In this document: positions 49,992 to 62,799 of the stretch, one piece after another | Layout of the letters: the number at the start of each line of letters is the position of its first letter | How positions within the stretch are numbered: position 1 is the first letter of the stretch | Source of the DNA: Portunus trituberculatus | Lineage: Eukaryota; Arthropoda; Malacostraca; Decapoda; Portunidae | Reading direction: 5' to 3' | Assembly: GCF_017591435.1 (NCBI RefSeq) | Contig: NC_059292.1 | Span: forward strand, 27,480,043-27,544,042 | Length of the DNA stretch: 64,000 nt | The notes under the pieces: generated by a model | Told to the model about the DNA's origin: nothing | Seen by the model: only the letters and a program-made list of their open reading frames with translations | Database searches by the model: none | Translations under genes and position numbers: made by a program

Positions 49992-51159
49992 CTACTCCAA
50001 TCAGAAATCTTAGAGAGATAAGAAGACAGGCATTCTGTGGCATCCCTGCATGATCTGTTGACTTCATGAAGGGTTGGTTATCTCTGAAAGGACGTGGAAA
50101 GATGTAGGGTGGTATCATCAGCATAGGAGTGGATAGGGCAAGAAGTTTGGTTAAGGTCATTAATGAATAATACAAAGAGTGTGTAATGGGACAGAACCCT
50201 GAGGAACACCACTGTTCATAAATTTAGGAGAAGAACAGTGGCCGTCTACCACACCTGCAATAGAACAGTAAGAAAGGAAACTTGAGATAAAGTTGCAGAG
50301 AGAAAAATAGAAACCATAGGAGGGTAGCTTTGAAATCAAAGCTTTGTGCCAGACTATATCAAAAGCTTTTGATATGTCTAACGTGACAGCAAAAGTTTCA
50401 CTGAAATCTCTAAAAGAGGAGGACCAAGACTCGGTAAGGAACGTCAGAAGATCACCAGTATATAGACAGAAGCCATACTGGCAATCAGATAGAAGATTGT
50501 GAAGCGACAGATGTTTAAGAATCTTCCTATTGAGGATAGATTCAAAAACTTTAGACAAGCAAGAGATTAAAGCTATAGGACGGTAGTTTGAGGGATTAGA
50601 ACGGTCACACTTTTTAGGAACGGGCTGAATGTAGGCAAACTTCCAGCATGAAGGAAAGGTAGAAGTCAATAGGCAGAGTTGAAAGAGTTTGGCCAGGCAA
50701 GATGCAAGCACAGAAGTACAGTTTTTGAGAACAATACAAGGGACCCCATCAGGTCCATAGGCCTTCCGAGGGTTTAGGCCAGCGAGGGCAAGGAAAACAT
50801 TATTACAAAGAATTTTAATTGAAGACATCAAATAGTCAGAGGGAGGGACAAGCCCAAAATCATCCAAGGTGGAGTTTTTAGCAAAGATTTGAAAGAAGAG
50901 TTCAGCTTTATAGACAGAAGAGATGGCAGTGGTGCCATCAGGATGACACAAAGGAGGGAAAGATGAAACAGTAAAGTTATTGGAGATGTTTTTGGCCAGA
51001 TGCCAGAAATCATGAGGGGAGTGAGAGTTTGAAAGATACTGACATTTTCTATTTATGAAGGAGTGTTTGGCAAGTTGAAGAACAGACTTGTATGTATAGC
51101 ATGAGAATAGGCTGTGTTAAACCAAGGTTTAGAAGGTTTAAGTTCAGATAAAGAAAGAG

Positions 51160-51530
51160 GAATGTACACCTCCATGCCAGACACTGTCACGTACGTTATG
51201 CGTTCAGCATAACATTTCACTTCACGACAGTTAACTGACGTCACAATGGTAGCCAATGAGATGTTAGCGCCAACACCGACCCCTCAGTTGGCTGCCTGAC
51301 CCTATCGTGTCCTCACTTTGCCAGGTGTTTCTTTTGTGACGTGTTTTCTTGGTAAGTTTTTTTTCACTGCTCTTTGTTTATTGTTTCTTTCTAGATGTCT
51401 TCTTGTGTTATAGCTGTGGAGTGTTTTGTGCTGGTGTTGTTGCCCCCCTTTAATTTGTGCAGGTCTAGCCATGGCAGACCAAGACGCACATGAAGAACAG
51501 CCAAGGCGTTCTTATAGTTTGGAGAGAAAA
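51160..51530. mobile_element. Repeat inserted between RT and endonuclease of the Jockey-like copy
   Basis: The Jockey-like reading is interrupted here. The insert has a G/C-richer start (CACTGTCACGTACGTTATGC), a T-run and on the + strand a short frame MADQDAHEEQPRRSYSLERK-stop. Borders are approximate and the nature unknown. Confidence 0.4.
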
Positions 51531-52110
51531 TAGCATAATACCTCCTCAGGTCCCCCATCTGGCAGAGGTAAAATGCCAGAGGCACCTCCACTTTTGGGGG
51601 ATCCTGAGGAGTGATTGGTGAAATAGGACAAGATACAGAAATGAGATTGTGATCAGAGTAGCCCACAGAGAAGATAGGGTGACAGCAATAACTGAAGGAT
51701 TAGAGATGAGAAAAAAATTAATAATGTTGGGTGTATCTCCAAGACAGTCAGAAATACGAGTAAGGTGTTGCACCAATTGCTCTAGGTCATGGAGGATAGC
51801 AAAGGCACGAGAACAAGTTAAGTCATTGCACACATTGACATAACATCCAGGTATGGAGCAAAAATGAGAATAAAGAAAGTAGCAGGGAACAGAGAAGAGC
51901 CTACTGTCAAGTGCCTGAGACAGCTGTGTTTCGGTGAGGAAAAGATGAGGTTTAGTAGAGGAGAGGTGGTGTTCCATAGATTGAAAATTAGATCTGAGAC
52001 TGCAAATGTTGCAGAAGTTAATGAAGAAAAGTTGAGGGAGGTGTCAAGACATTTTGGGTCGTCAACGAGAGAGCAGTCCAACCTGGGGACATTTCTGGTC
52101 CCCTCCCCAG

Positions 52111-52349
52111 AAGGGGACTCTGAGGGTTTACGCTACCCACACAATCCCTTATTTGTTGAGACTACATATATTTATCCACAACCATTTGACAGCCAGGCAT
52201 AATAACAATGAATTCATTGACAAGTTATGTTAGTTTTGTATGAAAATAGATGGCAGTGACTGATACTAACATTCATGTGCGCTATTGAAACCATTAGCAG
52301 ACCTCAACGTACCTTGATTATAGGGGAAAACACAATGCCTAGATCTCTC
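52111..52349. other. No gene recognised
   Basis: Short A/T-rich stretch between two LINE remnants. Confidence 0.4.
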
Positions 52350-52735
52350 TGGCACCCACAAAACAGTGGAAAGGTAAAGGCAGGAAAATTTGAACTTTGC
52401 CTTGTCATTTCCACTCCCTATTTATGTGTTATGGGACTTACACGGGACTTAATGCACAGACCCACCTGGCACACAGACCCTCCATTACTCTATATTCAAC
52501 CACAATTACATATTGGTCACACACGACTCATACATTCTTATCTTATGACAAGATCTCCAACAAACTTATACTCAACCAGTCATAATCCCTTCTCAGTCTC
52601 TCGTATCCTCCTCACTTGCCCAAGTACATCACATCACATGCTATAGCTTTTCCATATTTAGACTCCCTTTCCCATCCCCTAACCTCAAAGATGTCCTAAA
52701 AGAATCATCGCACTTCCATCCAGATAACTCACTCT
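52350..52735 (+). mobile_element. R1/Jockey-like C-terminal remnant
   Basis: LHIGHTRLIHSYLMTRSPTN, then SVSRILLTCPSTSHHM, matches the GHTRLTH-YLM...C..C...V-HIL--CP region after the RNase H of R1/Jockey-type LINEs. The zinc cysteines are partly lost. Confidence 0.65.
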
Positions 52736-52752
52736 CACTCTCACTCTCACTC

Positions 52753-52791
<39 letters not shown>
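52732..52791. repeat. (CT)n microsatellite
   Basis: CTCACT units grading into about 35 bp of CT. Confidence 0.95.
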
Positions 52792-52798
<7 letters not shown>

Positions 52799-53000
52799 AA
52801 CTTATTTCCTCCACTTAATAAGAACACCTACTCTTAACAACCTTACTATACCACCATCCTACATAGATAACATAACACTGATGGTGTACATACATCAACT
52901 TAAAAGATCCTAATACTTTTTATCTGTATCACCACATGACCTAAGGTGTCTGGTGCTTATGATCTTTATCACTTCAATTCAATTCAATTAAATTACAAAT
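52792..53000. other. No gene recognised
   Basis: A/T-rich; nothing seen. Confidence 0.4.
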
Positions 53001-53290
53001 CCAATGCTATGTTTGACTTGAATCATTATGAGATATGGAGAAAAGAAAGAACATAAAAGAGTATAAATTTGGAACAGCAGTCAATATCATGATACTGATT
53101 AGTAAAGACTAAGATAAAACTATCATTATCAAATGCCATGTTAGACTTGGATTATTAGGAGATATGGAGAAAAGATAAAGAACATGAATATGGAACATGA
53201 ATATAGAGGAGGAATCATGATATTAACTAGTAATGATTGGAAAGGAAGTTGTTTGCTATATCAAACAAGATTGAATTAGTAGCTATTTAG
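53001..53290 (+). mobile_element. CR1-like endonuclease remnant, duplicated in tandem
   Basis: DLNHYEIWRKE-like text occurs twice (from about 53008 and 53135): AGATATGGAGAAAAGA is shared. The second is followed by EYRGGIMILTSNDW, the G-G-G-I-M-V-L block of the family. Confidence 0.5.
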
Positions 53291-53714
53291 AACCGGGTTA
53301 TATGCTGCACATGTATTTACTTATTCATTTTTATATGATTGGGTCATATTCATAATTCTGTCTTTTAGCAACCAATTATCATATTTTTCTGTAAATCATT
53401 TACCCCAGTGGGCCACATTTCATCAGTTTACAGTAGTGGGCCAGATAATTATGAACAGATCAATACCATTTATTTAAGAAGTATTATAATAATTGTAATA
53501 ATAATTATTGATCATAATAATAATAATTCAATGCAGATATATGTCATCTCCTGAATTTTGGAGGAGGCGAGTCAGGATCAAAATGGAAATATAAATTCAG
53601 AAATAAAAAATTAAGAATTTGAGAATGAGAGATTTAGGTGTGACAATGAATGATAACCTAACTGGATAATTACATAGTAAATGACAATGTGGGAAGTACC
53701 TAAATATACTCTTT
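53291..53714. other. No gene recognised
   Basis: A/T-rich, with an AATAATTATTGATCATAATA inverted patch near 53500. Confidence 0.4.
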
Positions 53715-54035
53715 ATCTGGATGGGTAAGGCCCATGTACAGAAGTAGTGAGAAAACCTGGTGAAGACTATTCAGAATATCCACTTTAATACAAGTTGTTT
53801 AGACAAGATGAGATAGAGTAAAGGATAGACTGAGGATGTTCAGTGTTGGTAGAAGACAGGGACAGCTGAGCTGCAATGAAGAGGCAATAGATGTCTGTAA
53901 GACTGTTATGTTGAAAGGAGAAGGAATTAAGTTTTGAGGCATAGGACAAAACTAAGTTTGCTCTGCCCCAATCAAAAGGTTTAGAGAGCTCAGAAGTCAG
54001 GCATTTAGCTTCCTCAATATCATGATTTTCTCATC
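53715..54035 (-). mobile_element. Jockey-like fragment, third copy
   Basis: GGTAAGGCCCATGTACAGAA, GATAGACTGAGGATGTTCAG and TTTGCTCTGCCCCAATCA align with the same positions of the other two Jockey-like copies. About 320 bp, decayed. Confidence 0.75.
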
Positions 54036-54395
54036 ACTGTGGACATACTAGAAATGTAATAAGGAAGACCAGTAAATTCTGACAAGACCTCAACAAGCGC
54101 CCGAGGAAAACTGGGAAGGAAAAGGCTAGATAGTTGTCTGGATATTTACATAGGGACATTACAAAATAATAACCTGAAAAACGGTGACATAATTTAATCT
54201 TCATTTAGTATTTTAGCATTCTCTCAGTAAATCTTAACAATAGCCCCTCCGTAAGTGCTTTTAATACCCCCCCTTCCCTCTCAGCAAATTGGAGGCACTT
54301 GTGAATTCTGTTTTTTTTTTTTTTTTTCTTGGTGGGAAGAGACAAATGTAGCAGAATTTGCCTCCCAAAAAAATCTACTGATCCCCTTAGCATAA
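54036..54395. other. No gene recognised
   Basis: Contains a T-run (54311-54327); no coding signal. Confidence 0.4.
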
Positions 54396-54399
54396 ACTA

Positions 54400-54800
54400 G
54401 CTCGAGGACTGTGCCCCCCAAACATCCCCTAGGGTCTTTACCCTAACCTAATCAACACTAACCTAAATAACATCTAGCAGGGGGGCTGCACCTTTCCAGA
54501 TGCCCACCTATACTAGCAGGGGGGGGGCTTGCCCCCTAAATCTTCCCTAGGTTCTTTACCTTAACCTAACCAAACCTAACCTAAATGTCTTCTAGCAGGA
54601 AAGCTGTCCCTCCAGACTCTCCCTAGACAACCTGGTGGGATGTGCCCCACAGATACCCTACCCTAGGGTCTTTACCCTAACCTAACCAAATCTAACCTAA
54701 ACATCTAGCATGCGGGGGCTGCTCCCCACCCCCCAAACACCTCCCTAGACTAAACTAGGATCCTTACCCTACCGTAAATATCTCCTAGCAGGGAGAAGAT
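54400..54800. repeat. CCTAACC-containing minisatellite
   Basis: Three to four degenerate units of 100-140 bp share CCCTAGGGTCTTTACC, CTAACCTAACCAAACCTAAC and TCTAGCAGGGGG-CTG. The CCTAA words match the arthropod telomere unit TTAGG in reverse, but inside a longer unit. Confidence 0.85.
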
Positions 54801-55148
54801 GAGGTCCCCCACACCCCACCAAGGACCCTTTTTGTGACGTCATGCAGCCTTCTCTAATTCAGCCTCCATGTATGAAATGTATTAAAAAATCTTTGAACAT
54901 TTACAAAAAAAAAAAAACTACCACCATCCCATAACTATATAAAAAAAAAGTGCAAAAAGCATATGAACTATAAAATCCAAAATAATGATAAAACTACTAA
55001 TAACAAACAAAACCAATAAAAAATAAATAATAAAAACAGGAACAAGCCACAAGAAGTGGGTAGGAGCCAGCGCATGAAGGAACTCCGAGGGCAGTGTGTC
55101 GCTACACTTTCCTTTCACTACAGTTACAGAGTCTAAAGGGGCGTTCAA
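54801..55148. other. No gene recognised
   Basis: A-rich stretch followed by sequence without a coding signal. Confidence 0.4.
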
Positions 55149-55164
55149 ACAGTTTGTCAATGCA

Positions 55165-55381
55165 GTTGCAGCTGAGCTGCTCCTGGATGGCGGATGCGGT
55201 GTTCTAGTCTCTTCATCAGTGTATCTAGCACGCAACTTGTTTGTGTCAGTGAGACTCCGCTGGACAGGAACACCGCATCCAGCACTGATGTCATCACACG
55301 ACAATTCACCTGTAGGCCACCAATAAGGTAGTAAAGGCCTGCGTCACCCACTTCAGGGAGGGTGACGAATCTAACAGACAG
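55165..55381. mobile_element. Short insertion with 16-bp target duplication
   Basis: ACAGTTTGTCAATGCA occurs at 55149-55164 and 55382-55397. The 217 bp between have no poly(A) and include a 13-bp dyad GGATGCGGTGTTC / GAACACCGCATCC at about 55191 and 55268. Confidence 0.6.
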
Positions 55382-55397
55382 ACAGTTTGTCAATGCA

Positions 55398-56967
55398 TTT
55401 AATTCTTAACCAGTCGCTGTCTGGGGGTCCCTGGGTAGCTCGGAGGCCCAAGCAATTGCAAGGTTTGCTTGCATTATTGTGACGGGTGTGTGTAGGACAC
55501 ACTAATGTTGGCCGTCAAGTAAAACCACAAAAAAATATCTTGGGCATACATAAACTACTACAACACTAAATTTCAGTATTTTACTGCTTCGTTATGAGGT
55601 GCTATTGGTAAGATTTACGGCTTGTTTGGCTTTTTATTCATGCTATCACGTTATCATTGAACTATAGATAAATTGGATAACACCAAATAAGACTGCATTG
55701 TACGGCATGAAGCGCCGAAACCACTATGTATTGCACTAGGAATGTGTGGCCTTTGTCAATCTGCGGTGCACTTGAGTGACAATCAGATATGGGTTCACAG
55801 GCACATGTGGTAAGTACATAGAATCAACAGCAAGGACAGTTTGAAAGAGCAATTAGGCAGTTCAGCATGGACAGAAAGATTAGGATATATTTTCTAATTT
55901 ACCTTACGATACACGAAGAGGGGACCTAATGTAGTTGTGTACGTAAGTACGTGTTATCTATGGTTGCTGGAGAGTAACTGTATTACTGTACGCTGCTTGG
56001 GCCGCTCTAGGAGCAGGAATCGATTGGTCCGAGTTCGGAGCGTTGAATCCATGTTCGAGCCCGGAACTTTATCATTGACACAACCGTTTCAGATAGTCTG
56101 TTAACATAACAGTGCCTATCACCTATCACTGTTTTGTTGGAAATTGATACACTCAGATGGCATGTTGCAGCGAATCTTCTAAAATACTTCTTTTCACATT
56201 TGTGAAAAGAAATTCCGTTGTTTGTCTTTGATAAGCGCCGAGAGCGGGAAAATTCCATTCCAACAAGCCCAATTAATTGGTAGTTGTTCCCTTGACTCCT
56301 AAAAGTTTCTTGATGCACCAAAGATGCTGACGGGTAAAGCGTATAACATTATCGCCACACTGGGAGCGGTCTGAACGACTTTCGCTCTCCACCACGTACG
56401 ACCACTTATGTAGTCTCTGGATCGAGCCATGGTTATAAAATACTGTAATAAAGGAGTCAACAATCAAGCTTCACTGAACCAAGCTGACGGCAAAATATGG
56501 TTAGGACAACAGTATATTTACCTCGGGAGCAGCTGCCATAAGGAACGCATGTGCTCATCCCTCCTCCACGGGTGCTCTGCCTGCTGCTCCTGTGTTCCCA
56601 GTCATCACACTGCCTTGTGTCATGTGGTGATGCACACTATACAGTCCAGCTTCAGTATTCCCATCCAGCACGCAGGCTAACAGGATGTAACCAAGGAGTA
56701 AACTTGGCGAGCTCTAAAGCCACGATGCTTTTCCTTGTTATCATGAAACTGAAGGCCCTGAATCTGAAACTGAGAATATAATTCCCGTATCCTCAGCTTA
56801 CCATGAATCTTACCATGACGATCGCTTTGTTTTTCATCAGTATCATTTGCGCCCAGTATCCAGAAATGCAAGGAAAAGGGCTGACAAACATTTTAAGAAT
56901 AGATGGCTAATTAGGATTCAGAGTAATTTCACAATCCAAGCCGCTAGAAATATTAAAAAAGTGCCAT
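55398..56967. other. No gene recognised
   Basis: 1.6 kb; several open frames of 60-110 codons but none with recognisable domains or codon structure. Confidence 0.45.
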
Positions 56968-56975
56968 GTGTCTAC

Positions 56976-58277
56976 CAGGCGCGGATACAGGGGGGGGGGG
57001 GGCCCAGGGGGCCCGGGCCCCCCAAAAAATCTCCGCTCCCCTTTAAAAATCTCGACTGTATGCCATATGCTGATAGTGGGTATAGAACAAAATCGCTTAA
57101 AATAATTATTGTAATCTGCTGCAACTATAATGCGGAAAGCAGCGGAATGTGTCGTCGGCCGTATAGGTACATATATGCATAATGCAGGCGCTGATGCAGG
57201 AGAAGGGGGGGAGATGGCTCGGGCTCGGGCCGCTATGTGGAGGTGGACGGGATACTATTTTTTCTGTATCTGATGCAACTTTTCACTCTCCTTCAGGGCC
57301 AGGGCACAGCAGGCACGTGCCCAAAGGCCAGGTCCCCGCACTCATCTAAGAATCTACGCGTATATACTCATATGGGGCCGTTCCCAGCAACCCAGGGACG
57401 ATGGAGAGGGGCCGAGGGTATCGGACGAAATGTCTGCTAAAATCTGCTAAAATGTCCACTTTCTGTGATAGTCAAAACAATAACTTGTACCTTTCGTTTG
57501 CATTTCTGGAGAACTTAGAATTTTCTTTATTTACTTTCAGTATTTAAGTTACGGAAGTCGAAAACGTATATTGTTTATTATAGAACTAAATTTAAAGGCC
57601 TAGGAAAAATATGTGACCTCATTCCTCACATGCAAGCAATAAGTTAAATTTAGTGGATGGATGAATAAAAAAATAGTTAACCCTAAAAATAATAAATGCT
57701 CTTTTATTATAAATAATAGAAAATGACGTTGCACAGCTGATCGGGGGACAAGAAGACCGAGGAGGAATGTAGCACGCTGTATCCAGAGGTGAGCTTCCTC
57801 TCATGAATTTCCGCATTTTCTTGTATTTCTTCCTCTAACTGATAGTGTATTGTTGTTGAAGATGTCAGAAGCATGTAAATAGGTTATTGCATACAGATTG
57901 AAAGTTCAGCTTTGGTCAGATCTTCATGTGTTATACCACTCATAAATGGAATGTGTTTACTGGCATGGCGGCGTGAGACCGTGGATGAGGATGGCGATGA
58001 TGCCGGGAATCGTCTCTCCACCGACACTTGTTTATAGTGACTACTAATTAGTTACAATCACTGCAACTACTGGCGGTCATGTCTCTATGTAACCACTACA
58101 ATACGTGCTATTTGCACTAGCAGTAATTTGCAGCTAAAAGAAGGCGAGAGAGATGGGAGGAAGGAAGGAGTAAAGACAAAGTCCATAGGTGATAGATGGA
58201 ATTTTCAAGGACAGAGGCAAACACTGGGAAAAGTTGAGAAAAGAAAAGATCAAGGAATCAGAAGGTAATAGATATAT

Positions 58278-58323
<46 letters not shown>

Positions 58324-58480
58324 TTGATTGACTGATGCCTGATACTGATAGGCATACATGTTTCCTCCAGGTTATAATATTTTCTCCTTAATTATCGCTT
58401 TAAATAATCACTATCCATTGGTCTTCACTATCTTGAGGGCGGCGGGCCCCCCCCAAATAGATATTCTGGATCCGCGCCTG
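56976..58480. mobile_element. hAT-type element with 8-9-bp target duplication
   Basis: GTGTCTACC at 56968-56976 and 58480-58488 flank inverted ends CAGGCGCGGATACAGGGG and (reverse) CAGGCGCGGATCCAGAAT, each followed by a G-run (GGGGGGGGGGCCC; GGGGGGGGGCCCGCC). CAG...CTG ends, 1.5 kb, no transposase seen. It holds a (GA)n tract (58281-58318). Confidence 0.85.
58281..58318. repeat. (GA)n microsatellite
   Basis: About 38 bp of GA inside the hAT element. Confidence 0.95.
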
Positions 58481-58488
58481 TGTCTACC

Positions 58489-58612
58489 GTATTTACCACT
58501 ATTCTTAGAGACAATCATTTAATATTTGTGATCCCTTATCATCAAACTTTAACATTAGATACACCTTTTAGTTATCTCACACACACAGAGACGTGTACAT
58601 TTAACTCACTGG

Positions 58613-58676
<64 letters not shown>

Positions 58677-58915
58677 GAACTTATCTCTCTCACTCGTGAA
58701 CATCTTTGCACTCACACTATTAATGTCCTTGGCAGATGCAAGAACATCGACGAAGAAAAAAACCTCGGAGCACAGACATTAACTCAATGGAAGCTGGAAA
58801 CGAATAACAGGATGACAGTGGTGACGCAGGTGCACAGAGGAGAGTAAGGGGGCGGGTTACTGTAGTGACTATCGGAGCAGTGGTGGTAAGGTAGTTCTTC
58901 AATGGGTATCTCGAC
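58489..58915. other. No gene; holds (TA)n at 58614-58671
   Basis: Ordinary A/T-rich sequence apart from about 57 bp of TA. Confidence 0.6.
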
Positions 58916-59137
58916 TTTTTTTTTTTTTTTTATACCATGTGGGCTTTTCACGGGAATTTATAGGCTAAAGGGGATACTTTTTGGGTACCCCCTATCTCAA
59001 AGCCCACCCGCTAGGAAACCGTTGCCCCAAGTGAGGAAGTCCAACCTACACTCGGACCGTGGACAGGATTCGAACCCTTGAGCTTGGAGACCACTTGGAT
59101 CCCAAAGCACGCATGGTTCCACTGTACCACGGCGGCC
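58916..59137 (-). mobile_element. tRNA-derived SINE, copy 2
   Basis: Best copy for the promoter: on the - strand A box TGGTACAGTGG (59119-59129) and B box GGTTCGAATCC (59066-59076), 43-53 bp apart as in a tRNA with extra arm. The acceptor-like stem CCGTGG / CCACGG pairs. The body ends in a poly(A) tail (T-run 58916-58931). Confidence 0.88.
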
Positions 59138-59840
59138 AAAATTGCTTCTCCCATCATGAAGGTATTGTACTACATAAGCAAAATTAGATTACGTAGGTAT
59201 TATATATGAAACAGGTGATATGTGACAAATAGGAGTTATACCTATTTAGAAATATTGTGGAAAAAATAAAGAGAATTTTAAGGAAAATGAAGTGTTTATA
59301 AAGGCAGAGTGATTAAGTAAGCAATCAGTATTTAGATTGGAGAAAATGGAGGTTATTGTGCTGTTAGTAGGTGACGCTAAAATCAACTGTAGTCTTTATT
59401 GGATATATATTTAGCTTAGAGGTGTCTTTAAGATTCTAATAATTGTTCATTCACTTGCTGTTAATTCTTGGGCCTTGTGTAGGCAATGCTGCCCTCAGGA
59501 TGGATTCATCAGTATCCTCATGGTGGCGCTGGCTGTGGACAGTTATTAATAGTGATGCGAGTTGCTAGTTTTGGATGTGAGATGATGGATTTCTAGGCCG
59601 AGTCAGCCATCAGCCACTACTTGTGTAAACATCACCCAAGTTTTCCACAATAATCATCATTCCATTTTTCCTATTCTACCATGCTTAGTCAATGCTCTGT
59701 CAAGGATAAGTGACATCTGATTTACTAATTGTAAAGGAAATGTTAACTTGAGTCAAGAACATCAGAAAAAAAGAAGACAAATTTTATAAATCATGTAATC
59801 TAATAACATAAATAAGTAAACAAAGGATAAACTGGTATTG
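59138..59840. other. No gene recognised
   Basis: A/T-rich between a SINE and a hAT element. Confidence 0.45.
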
Positions 59841-59848
59841 ATATAATA

Positions 59849-60581
<733 letters not shown>

Positions 60582-60654
60582 ATATAACAATATTGATAAT
60601 AACAATAATGATAATGATAATAGTAAAAAAAAAATATCAGCAATAATTATAGTA

Positions 60655-60657
60655 ATG

Positions 60658-60699
<42 letters not shown>

Positions 60700-60701
60700 G
60701 T
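60655..60701. repeat. (ATA)n microsatellite
   Basis: About 45 bp of AAT units. Confidence 0.95.
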
Positions 60702-60883
60702 GTTACTAAACTACTAATGTAACTATCAAGGAAGGATGGTGGGATAGTCAAAATTGAAGGAAAGGTGGAGGAAAGCTTGTGGTTAGTGTATGTGGAGTTG
60801 CAGGGGTTTAGGTTATATATGAAAGGAGTTATGAAGGAAAATGTTTGGGTTTGTATAGAAGAGAAAATGTAGAAAATTGCCTG

Positions 60884-61086
60884 TTTTTTTTTTTTTTTTT
60901 ATACCATGTGGGCTTTTCACGGGAGTTTATGGGCTACCTCTTATCTCAAAGCCCACCCGCTAGGAAATCCTTGCCCCGAGTGAGGAAGGCCAGCCTGCAC
61001 TCGGACCGTGGACAGGATTCGAACCCGTGCGCTTGGAGACCCCTCGGACCCCAAAGCACGCATGGTTCCACTGTACCACGGTGGCC
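60884..61086 (-). mobile_element. tRNA-derived SINE, copy 3
   Basis: Same A and B boxes as copy 2 and a poly(A) tail (T-run 60884-60900). It lacks about 25 bp of the body (the AAAGGGGATACTT part), a clean deletion relative to copies 1 and 2. Confidence 0.87.
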
Positions 61087-61177
61087 CCTTTTGATGAACA
61101 TACTCAACACACCCAAAACACCCCCCCAAACACACACGAAACATAACTAAAACACCACTAAAACACTATTAAAACAC

Positions 61178-61531
<354 letters not shown>

Positions 61532-61674
61532 CACACCAACTTGCCTTAAATATGACGTAAAATCTCATGAACTCTCTCCGCTGACAGAGTAATCATCCTC
61601 TCTTGTGTGTCTTTACTGAGGTATTTCCACTCTGCTAGTAACCCAATGCCCACTCGCTTGATGATTGGTTGCTA

Positions 61675-62420
61675 CCTATGGGGTGTTTTGGGGGTGTTTG
61701 GTGGTATTTTAGGGTGTTTTGGGATGTTTTGGGTGTTTTGGGTTGTTGTGGGGGTGGTTAGTGGGTGTTGAAGTGGGATTTAGAATAATTTAGTATTATT
61801 GTTGAAGGATGAAGGATTTCAGAAGCATTTAGCATTGATTTTAAAGGATTTAGAGAGTTTTAGAAGTATTTAACATTTTTGGAGGGGTATTTGGGGTGTT
61901 TTGGGATGTCGGGGTGTTTGTTTGGTGTTTTAGGGTGTGTGGGGTGTTTGGTGGTGTTTTGGTTGTGTTTGGTATTGATTTGAAGTGTTTGAGGGTGTTG
62001 AGGGGTGTTTGATGGGGAGTAGAAGTGGAATTTAGGATTATTTAGCATTGTTGGGGTGTTATGGTGGTGGTGAATGGTGTTTGGGGTGTTTGGGGGTGTT
62101 GTGGTAATGTTGTGGTGGTGTTGTAGGGTGTTGAAGTGGAATTTTGAAGGATTTAGTGTCATTTCAGAAGGATTAAGGTTTTTAGAAGCATTTAGCATGA
62201 TTTTTGAATGATTTAGAAGAGGTTTAGCATTGTTTATGAAGGATATAGAACATTTTAAAAGTATTTAGCAATTGTTAAGGTTATAGATCAGTGTTGGGGG
62301 TGTTGGGGGCTGTTTGAGAGTGTTTAGTGATGTTTTGGGATGTTTGGGGTTATTTGTGGGTGTTTGGTGGTGTGTGGGAGTGTTTGGGGAGGTGTTTCAG
62401 AGTGGTTGTGGGTGTTTATG
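61675..62420. repeat. G/T-rich minisatellite
   Basis: Degenerate GGGTGTTTTG / GGGGTGTTTGG units mixed with GGATTTAGAAG-type units (AAGGATTTAG, GTATTTAGCA). The + strand is nearly free of C. Confidence 0.9.
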
Positions 62421-62469
62421 GGGGATGGGGGAAGTGGTATATAGTGTTGAGGAGAGAGTTTTGTGTGTT

Positions 62470-62565
62470 GGAGAGAGGAGGAGGAGGAGGAGGAGGAGGA
62501 GGAGGAGTAAGGGGAGGAGAAGAAGAAGGAGGAAGAAGAGAAAGAGGAGGAGGAGAAGAAGGAAC
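62470..62565. repeat. (GGA)n/(GAA)n purine tract
   Basis: About 90 bp of purines on the + strand: GGA units grading into GAAGAAGGA. Confidence 0.95.
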
Positions 62566-62592
62566 TAAAACAATAATCAAACCAAGGAAAAA

Positions 62593-62774
<182 letters not shown>

Positions 62775-62799
62775 AAAACAACAACAAACCTAATCTTAA

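Larger units (their letters stand above)
49081..52110 (-). mobile_element. Jockey-like element, longest copy
   Basis: Same family as 8441-10430. 3' end at the T-rich 49081; RT pieces at 49593-50951 (AYGPDGVPCIVLKNCTSVLA; NPSNYRPIALISCLSKVFES; ISKAFDIVWHKALIS; YADD near 50115) and endonuclease pieces at 51391-52081 (STKPHLFLTETQLSQALDSR; MGYSDHNLISVSCP). Frameshifted. It carries a partial tandem duplication and an inserted repeat. Confidence 0.85.

Noticed and set aside
62314..62568. Arg-rich frame ending in an Arg/Lys run
   Set aside because: It comes from the G/T minisatellite and the (GGA)n tract.
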